Positions 61,001-64,000 of a stretch of 64,000 bases of DNA are shown piece after piece. Location: positions 2,890,001 through 2,954,000 of the forward strand of contig WPIO01000005.1 of NCBI GenBank assembly GCA_009760855.2, read 5' to 3'. The number at the start of each line of letters is the position of its first letter. Positions within the stretch are counted from its first letter, which is position 1. Position numbers and translations under genes: made by a program. The stretch comes from Cristatella mucedo (lineage: Eukaryota > Bryozoa > Phylactolaemata > Cristatellidae). Below the pieces are notes generated by a model that was not told where the DNA came from, did not search any database, and saw only the letters and a list, made by a program, of their open reading frames with translations.

Positions 61001-63278
61001 AGTCCTTAATAATACTACTAATAATGATAATTACAATAAAAAATATAATTGGTATATTGTAGATCATCACAGGAGAACTAAATCCAGGTGCTTTAAAACT
61101 CGCTGCAAGAGTATCAGTAACCAAAGGTTAATGACATGCTTGGTATCATGTTTAAGCTTCGACTACACTAGCAGACCTTTGGAGTCGAGATACCCGAGAA
61201 CTTAAGGCCACGACATCAGTTTTGACTGGTAAGTGGCACAAGTCGCTAGTGGAAAGGAGTTTCGCAGGCCAAATTCGAGGATATAGCCACGCGGTCTACC
61301 TCTTGGCAGTAAATCGAGGAGGGCTTCTTCTAAGGCAGTCGACCAATCTGGTACAGACCGAAAAAGGAACATGGATACCAACTTCATAGACGCATTGGGT
61401 GGGAACACCAGTCTCTGTTACTGCAAGAGTTCAATAAAAAAAAAACTGTACATAGAGGAACGTCGGCTAAATTTTCGGTTACATGTATACGAGCATATGT
61501 AAGTGGCAGTAGATACGTGTCACTGGATAGTCTCTGCTCAGTTTCCATTTGCCGAAAAACGAGAAACTGTACGACCTTCAAACCTCTCTGAGACCTCTCT
61601 TGTCGCCGAGTGAGAGCAAATGTATCAGCTATATCATGCTAATGGAGCTTCCGGTCGTCTGCGCCCAGGAACGCTGTACTCCGATTGGCCAGCGCTGTTG
61701 CTAGCGCCAATAGCAGGAACGCTGTGCCTCGATAGGTCTGTCAAGGTCGCGAGGCTTCCTCCCAGCTTAGTACCGACAGACAACATCTAGGCGATGCACT
61801 GTCGTAGGCTGGGGTATGCATTCTCAATTACGATCTCAAAACTAGTCTCGACTCCAAACTGTTGCACGGTGTAGACATGGCTGGTTCGATGCTAGTTCGC
61901 ACACGATAGAAGTTCACAGGCGTCTCGACTCCGATAGTTTGCCAGTGTAGACACAGCTTTAGACAAGCAAGCAAAACCAAAACAAGGCTAATGTTTAAGC
62001 CAGCATGCCAAAGCAAACAAGAATAAAGGGAATTGCAGCAATGTACACCTGACATAAAAAAACGCGCGCACTTCATTGGTTGTCATACTCTCGTTTAAGC
62101 ACGCCCTGATTTGAGCAATATTCCTCAGTAGAATCAGAGAGAATTACTGACATACATCCCATGTTTCCTACAGGTTATGAAAAATGAATCGCTGATTATG
62201 ACCTGTGGCTAAGTTCTGAGTATTGAGCAAATTGCACATTTTCCCTTCTAATACAGAATGTATCATTGGTGGCGGCTTGTGTTTCTTCCAGTTACCATCA
62301 CAGAAAATCAATTTACCACGAGACTCCATTTTACCTCACTATCAGATAACACCAGTTGGACCATATCATGTCAGCTGCAGTTGCACCAGAGTGTAAAGAG
62401 TGTTTTGCCAGAATGGAAACAGGAAGCAAGATGGACTGACACACAGGGAAAACTTGTCTCCATGACATGGCCCCAACCAAAACAAATTAAAATCCCTGGC
62501 AGCACATGTGCTAGGTGTAACAAAGCTGAGTTGAATCTTGCTTCACTAAACGGTGAGATGAGCAGATGCACATAGATGGACATATCTTTCCAAAGCTTGT
62601 GAGGTCATAGCTACTCCAACTAAGCCTGTCTAGAACAGCAAGGTTGCAGTTCCCACGGCCTGTGTAGTACGACTCGAGCCGTGATGGCACACTAGGTAAG
62701 GCAGTTGCTTTCACGACCTCGGTCCCGAGGTCGTGGGTTCGATTCCTGTGGTTGGCGATCCTTTATTGCCACTGCAAGCGGTGGTGATAGCCGTAAAGGC
62801 TCTTCTGTCGCTATACAAAAAGAGGCTGTTAAATCAGCTAGGATTTATTTATTATTTATTTAATCTCTGTCACCAGCAGCACCCACGGCAAGTTGGCTGC
62901 TGCTACTGCTGCAGCTGACTGGCTGCATTAGAGACCGGCAGCCAACCGATCTGAAGAACCATTATTTCAAACTGACTTCCAGTTAAACTTTCAGGGTGGT
63001 CAACAGATGCCGGTCAATACTAAATAGAATGGCTCGAATGATATAAGTAGCAGCATATGTAAGCTGAGGCACATTGTTGAAGGTGGCACTAGCTAATACA
63101 GCAACTCCAAGGGCATGTACTGCGTGACAATTATTATACAGCAGCTCACGTGAACTAGCAGCATCTACCGACTCACCGGATATAACGGTGAAAGTAGACT
63201 AGCACCCAGTCTTTCCCTCTCAAGATGCCTTGTCTCCTGTTAATTTCTTTCAAGAACAGGTACGTTGCCAAGAAGCCA
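39964..63278 (-). CDS. NRF-6-like acyltransferase 3 family gene, copy B (last 8 exons, 5' end missing)
   Basis: Eight GT-AG exons (102, 166, 80, 117, 115, 196, 143, 135 bp) in consistent phase encode about 350 residues, from GFLATYLFLKE to a TAA stop. They carry the C-terminal acyltransferase half: LTPAYALILMIW, WWTNLLYVNN, CMDWTWYLANDMQFF, DMYIKPWCRFEAYGVGILLG, a long hydrophobic block with NALSRLAWSIGVAWVIYAC, the RLTYCTYLIHPAVM helix, and a final helix with a Lys/Arg-rich tail. Exons upstream of 63278 (signal peptide, NRF domain, His block) must lie beyond the right edge. Same strand, exon lengths and phases as gene A where they overlap; tandem paralogue by inference. No frameshift or internal stop was seen, so it is probably functional. 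Confidence 0.92.
40099..44568 (-). other. Gene B last intron
   Basis: 4.5 kb. Holds a short tandem duplication (40448-40480) and a Tc1/mariner relic (42160-42612). I see nothing recognisable in 40500-42150 and 42620-44568. Confidence 0.75.
42160..42612 (+). pseudogene. Tc1/mariner transposase relic (C-terminal catalytic part)
   Basis: Encodes MKKIGYLRILD, then HQDRHTAKVGL (ancestral QDNxPxHTAK), LQWQGHSPDLNPD (SPDLNPIE, with the final E codon region mutated) and, after an in-frame stop, LWDVV and ALDRNIRSLADL. The order and spacing match the DDE/D domain. The N-terminal DNA-binding part and terminal repeats were not found. Inactive. Confidence 0.85.
44569..44711 (-). CDS. Gene B exon: RLTYCTYLIHPAV motif
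   Basis: 143 bp, acceptor gctgcag, donor TGCG|gtaagc, phase 1 in and 0 out. It encodes WVNRLLSWRPFVPLARLTYC and TYLIHPAVMMLYF, the penultimate transmembrane block of NRF-type proteins. Confidence 0.95.
44712..45653 (-). other. Gene B intron before the RLTYC exon
   Basis: 0.94 kb with no recognisable element. Confidence 0.7.
45654..45849 (-). CDS. Gene B exon: paired transmembrane helices
   Basis: 196 bp, acceptor ttctccttttag, donor GCCG|gtaagc, phase 0 in and 1 out. It encodes VIAGWLVAAGCCLSVIY, then NALSRLAWSIGVAWVIYAC and STGYAG. The NALSR-AW block and the ending C-TGYAG are typical of the family. Confidence 0.94.
45850..46131 (-). other. Gene B short intron
   Basis: 282 bp between the DMYIKPWCRF exon and the next. 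The plus-strand ORF across both exons is a shadow. Confidence 0.85.
46132..46246 (-). CDS. Gene B exon: DMYIKPWCRF motif
   Basis: 115 bp, acceptor taattgtag, donor TGCC|gtgagt, phase 2 in and 0 out. It encodes DMYIKPWCRFEAYGVGILLG, a highly conserved NRF/Acyl_transf_3 signature, and a following helix. Confidence 0.95.
47484..47560 (+). repeat. Repeat shared with 31136-31230
   Basis: Shares GCTCGTCGGCT and a CGCGACGGC-type block with 31136-31230, preceded by AATAAA (47501-47506). The GC-richer 47240-47480 just upstream may be the rest of the same element. Confidence 0.4.
47920..48480 (+). mobile_element. CR1/L2-type LINE, 3' part
   Basis: Starts at the LHWLQVKQ-like region, runs through SLTFRSLHSLVSACLSDLL (frame-shifted in places) to a 3' UTR and (ATT)n near 48460-48478. 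Confidence 0.85.
48930..50040 (+). mobile_element. CR1/L2-type LINE, highly degenerate RT
   Basis: Recognisable order: LQVYNDI and a LLIFLDRQAAF-like block near 49000-49090, then a catalytic-box-like YTNDTQQ at about 49355 (Asp-Asp lost), and a C-terminal region to about 50040. Numerous stops. No clean tail. Confidence 0.6.
50219..50335 (-). CDS. Gene B exon: transmembrane helix after LLYK
   Basis: 117 bp, acceptor ggttggtttcag, donor GGGC|gtgagt, phase 2 in and out. It encodes HSRVGVAVTLLLICGSIAS and the following Ala-rich stretch, one membrane helix plus a loop. Weakly conserved in the family, but both phases fit and the frame is open. Confidence 0.85.
50521..50655 (+). repeat. tRNA-derived SINE, 5'-truncated
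   Basis: Matches 62730-62850: GATCGTGGGTTTGACC-type B box, AAGCAGTGGTGATAGCC, then AAGAGGCTGTTAAATCA near the end. The tRNA-like A box is missing. Confidence 0.75.
51342..51800 (-). other. Unrecognised 152-codon ORF in gene B intron
   Basis: Long for random ORFs here; contains about ten Cys and a segment DYFEQAIDQKSESFSDHSRL. No motif, repeat match or splice partner found. Likely intronic noise, but longer than expected. Confidence 0.15.
52935..54150 (+). mobile_element. Second-family LINE, 3' part
   Basis: RT from PLGKVIKAHGIRYHFYADDT (catalytic box) through ENFLKLNDDKTQLLLIGHP, then frame-broken C-terminal part and RLWNSLP-like region near 53725, to a tail with CTACATTACA near 54133-54143. 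Close to the copy at 33600-36490 but opposite strand. Confidence 0.85.
54605..55500 (-). mobile_element. Second-family LINE, degenerate fragment
   Basis: On plus it reads CTTCTGTCACCAACAATCTT and GAAACTGCTGCAGTATTTCA, the reverse complement of the RT C-terminal part; 55230-55340 matches the palm region. Tail missing. Confidence 0.55.
55647..55726 (-). CDS. Gene B exon equivalent to A10
   Basis: Acceptor tcattgtag, donor ATAA|gtacgt; 80 bp. It encodes CMDWTWYLANDMQFF and a hydrophobic helix ending LLYK, where the Lys codon is completed by the next exon. Confidence 0.95.
55945..57000 (-). mobile_element. CR1/L2-type LINE (with a second short tail)
   Basis: Two minus-strand tails (55945-56050 and 56130-56190) and one RT body to 57000 with LDFCNS-like, NSAARLVCRECQRWH and LHWLPIKQHIDFRVLSLTF. 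Probably a second insertion into or next to the tail of the first. Confidence 0.75.
57248..58140 (-). mobile_element. Second-family LINE, degenerate 3' part
   Basis: Tail AATGTAATGTATCTC near 57258, then matches the 33650-34540 region in the same order (GTAACACTC, TCTACGATCTGC, and the palm region at 57990-58140). Diverged. Confidence 0.65.
58348..58513 (-). CDS. Gene B exon equivalent to A9
   Basis: Acceptor attgtag, donor ACCG|gtattg; 166 bp. It contains LTPAYALILMIWTCLF and WWTNLLYVNNLV. Substitutions against copy A cluster in the loop between GP and WW, as expected for a variable loop. Confidence 0.95.
58632..58776 (-). repeat. tRNA-derived SINE with CR1/L2 LINE 3' tail
   Basis: Minus strand: TGGTCTAGCGGTTAAAGTGC (A-box region), a GTGGGCTCGCACCCC B-box-like region, then a 3' part AACGCCTTAAGAGAGATAAG and TCTTGGGGCGCTATA that matches the 3' tail of the CR1/L2 family in this window. 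The head is tRNA-like but lacks a foldable complete tRNA. Confidence 0.8.
58960..59665 (+). mobile_element. CR1/L2-type LINE, degenerate 3' part
   Basis: From LDFS-like and NSAARLVYHKCHSC near 59060-59110 to GTTCCTAGAAAGAGATTTCG and a short ATT end. Internal duplication near 59215-59330 (GGTCCT...TTTCTGAATTACTTCCTACT twice). Confidence 0.75.
60440..60980 (-). mobile_element. CR1/L2-type LINE, subfamily fragment
   Basis: Matches 17000-17390 (minus) and 21730-22280 in order: AACAAGAAGAC-type 3' UTR near 60470, then ORF end and RT C-terminal part to about 60980. 3' tail not clear. Confidence 0.55.
61010..61140 (-). mobile_element. CR1/L2-type LINE, 3' tail of GAGAATCAATA subfamily
   Basis: Tail with AAT repeats, GGAGAACTAAATCCAGGTGC and then GTATCAGTAACCAAAGG, the same 3' UTR as near 16850 and 21490. 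About 130 bp. Confidence 0.6.
62676..62864 (+). repeat. tRNA-derived SINE, best copy (full length)
   Basis: Head CCGTGATGGCACACTAGGTA (A-box region), palindrome ACGACCTCGGTCCCGAGGTC, B box GGTTCGATTCC (62736-62746), then a tRNA-unrelated body (GCGGTGGTGATAGCCGTAAA, AGGCTGTTAAATCAG) and a 3' end of TTTATTTATT. Other copies: 754-845, 8341-8516, 30495-30667, 50521-50655, 63478-63663. The ORF over the body is not a gene. Confidence 0.9.
63177..63278 (-). CDS. Gene B exon equivalent to A8
   Basis: Acceptor tttttcttgcag, donor TCCG|gtgagt; 102 bp. It encodes GFLATYLFLKEINRRQG and YFHRYIR. It is the first visible exon of copy B. The preceding SVDTFF exon was looked for up to 64000 and not found. 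Confidence 0.93.
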
Positions 63279-64000
63279 CTGCAAGAAAAACGATTGCTCT
63301 TTGTTCCTTCCTGAACCCACGTATGCACACCGCATACATAATACATACAAAAGCAGTTGAGCAGTGATCAGCTAATACCACATACACTTAACCCTTCAGG
63401 GGTGTCAAGAAAATGCAACCGACTGCTCGAGCAAGAGTTATCCTCCGTGCCATAACTTTAAGAGGCCGAGCACCAGATAATAATAATACTGATTTAATAA
63501 GTGATTTAAAGGCCTCTTTCTGCATGGAGGCAGGAGAACCTTAGAGGCAATCACCACCGCTTACAGTGGCAAGAAAGGAACGCCCACTGCAGGATTCGAA
63601 CCCACCACCTCGGAAACGCAGTCGTGAAAAGCAACTGCCTTAGCTAGTGTGCCGACACAGTTTCAAGTCGACGACCAAAGCAGACCTAATAAGTACAGCT
63701 TGGCACTTAATTGATATTAAATGCATATACAGGCAATTCAGGCATCACATTGAGATTCTGCTCGAGTTTAGTAGAATTTAACAACATGGCTCTAAGCCCA
63801 TGCTCAGTGCCATTGCATGATAGTTCCTATTACATTAGCTTCTGGTTCACCGAGGGCTAATACCAATTACTTCTGGCTGCTGCAGTATTAACTGGAAATC
63901 GAAATTCTTATAGGCATTGGAAACTAAAACTGGTGCTCTCACGACTTGTTTAAAGCATATCTATTTGTTTTTCGACAACAGGATATCACTAATTACGTGT
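63279..64000 (-). other. Gene B intron, running off the right edge
   Basis: Contains one SINE (63478-63663). The preceding SVDTFF exon of gene B is not present here. Otherwise no recognisable element. Confidence 0.8.
63478..63663 (-). repeat. tRNA-derived SINE, near full length
   Basis: Minus-strand copy with GGATTCGAACCC on plus (B-box complement) near 63592-63603, the GGCGTTCCTT and CACCACC body and an AATAATAATA end on plus near 63478. Confidence 0.8.

Larger units (their letters stand above)
58514..63176 (-). other. Gene B first visible intron
   Basis: 4.7 kb. Holds a LINE-tailed SINE (58632-58776), CR1/L2 pieces (58960-59665 plus; 60440-60980 and 61010-61140 minus), two pairs of short direct repeats (61660-61735, 61843-61940) and a SINE (62676-62864). 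Nothing recognised in 59670-60430 and 61945-62670. Confidence 0.75.

Noticed and set aside
62700..62760. tRNA gene on plus (B box GGTTCGATTCC)
   Set aside because: The head does not complete a cloverleaf and the same unit occurs six times with an unrelated body: a SINE.
1..64000. CRISPR arrays, operons or phage-like gene clusters
   Set aside because: No regularly spaced repeats with unique spacers, no ribosome binding sites and no long collinear ORFs; the exon-intron structure is eukaryotic.

Overview
This is animal nuclear DNA, probably from an invertebrate. It has GT-AG introns of 0.1-9 kb between short coding exons, many decayed non-LTR retrotransposons and SINEs, and microsatellites. There are no operons, ribosome binding sites or long uninterrupted genes. 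The sequence alone does not fix the phylum.

The main coding content is two same-strand (minus) paralogous genes of the nose-resistant-to-fluoxetine (NRF-6/NDG-4-like) membrane acyltransferase family (NRF N-terminal domain plus Acyl_transf_3). I assembled both by hand from conserved motifs, splice sites and codon phase. Gene A starts at 28965 and runs left through ten exons to 5168 (516 codons); its 3' exons are not visible and probably lie beyond the left edge. Gene B enters from the right edge and shows its last eight exons, 63278 down to a stop at 39964. The three homologous exons visible in both genes have identical lengths (102, 166 and 80 bp) and phases and about 85% identical residues. 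This indicates a tandem duplication with preserved exon structure. Together the two genes display the whole family architecture: secreted Cys-containing NRF domain, transmembrane segment, conserved His block and multi-pass acyltransferase core.

The rest is mostly mobile DNA. (1) A CR1/L2-type LINE ending in (ATT)n occurs in about 20 fragments on both strands. One copy (16740-19380) abuts a splice donor of gene A, and one (2166-3436) has a 5' inversion like that made by twin priming. (2) A second LINE family ends in TACATTACATT-type repeats; its longest copy is 33600-36490. (3) A tRNA-derived SINE is present in six copies, and a second SINE carries the 3' tail of the CR1/L2 LINE. (4) Two non-autonomous hAT-type elements have 8-bp target duplications; one holds a 738-bp LTR-like insertion with a 4-bp duplication. 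(5) An 878-bp insertion built largely of tandem repeats interrupts the second LINE. (6) There are Tc1/mariner and possible hAT transposase relics.

Region by region: 1-5167 repeats, one exon-like ORF and a hAT-like relic; 5168-28965 gene A with LINE-filled introns; 28966-39963 intergenic, GC-richer in parts, with nested transposons and a Cys-rich exon-like pair on plus; 39964-63278 gene B with LINE, SINE and Tc1 relics in its introns; 63279-64000 intron of gene B with a SINE. I found no CRISPR, rRNA or functional tRNA gene, and no wholly new system. The most unusual items are the nested transposon structures and the paralogous acyltransferase pair.
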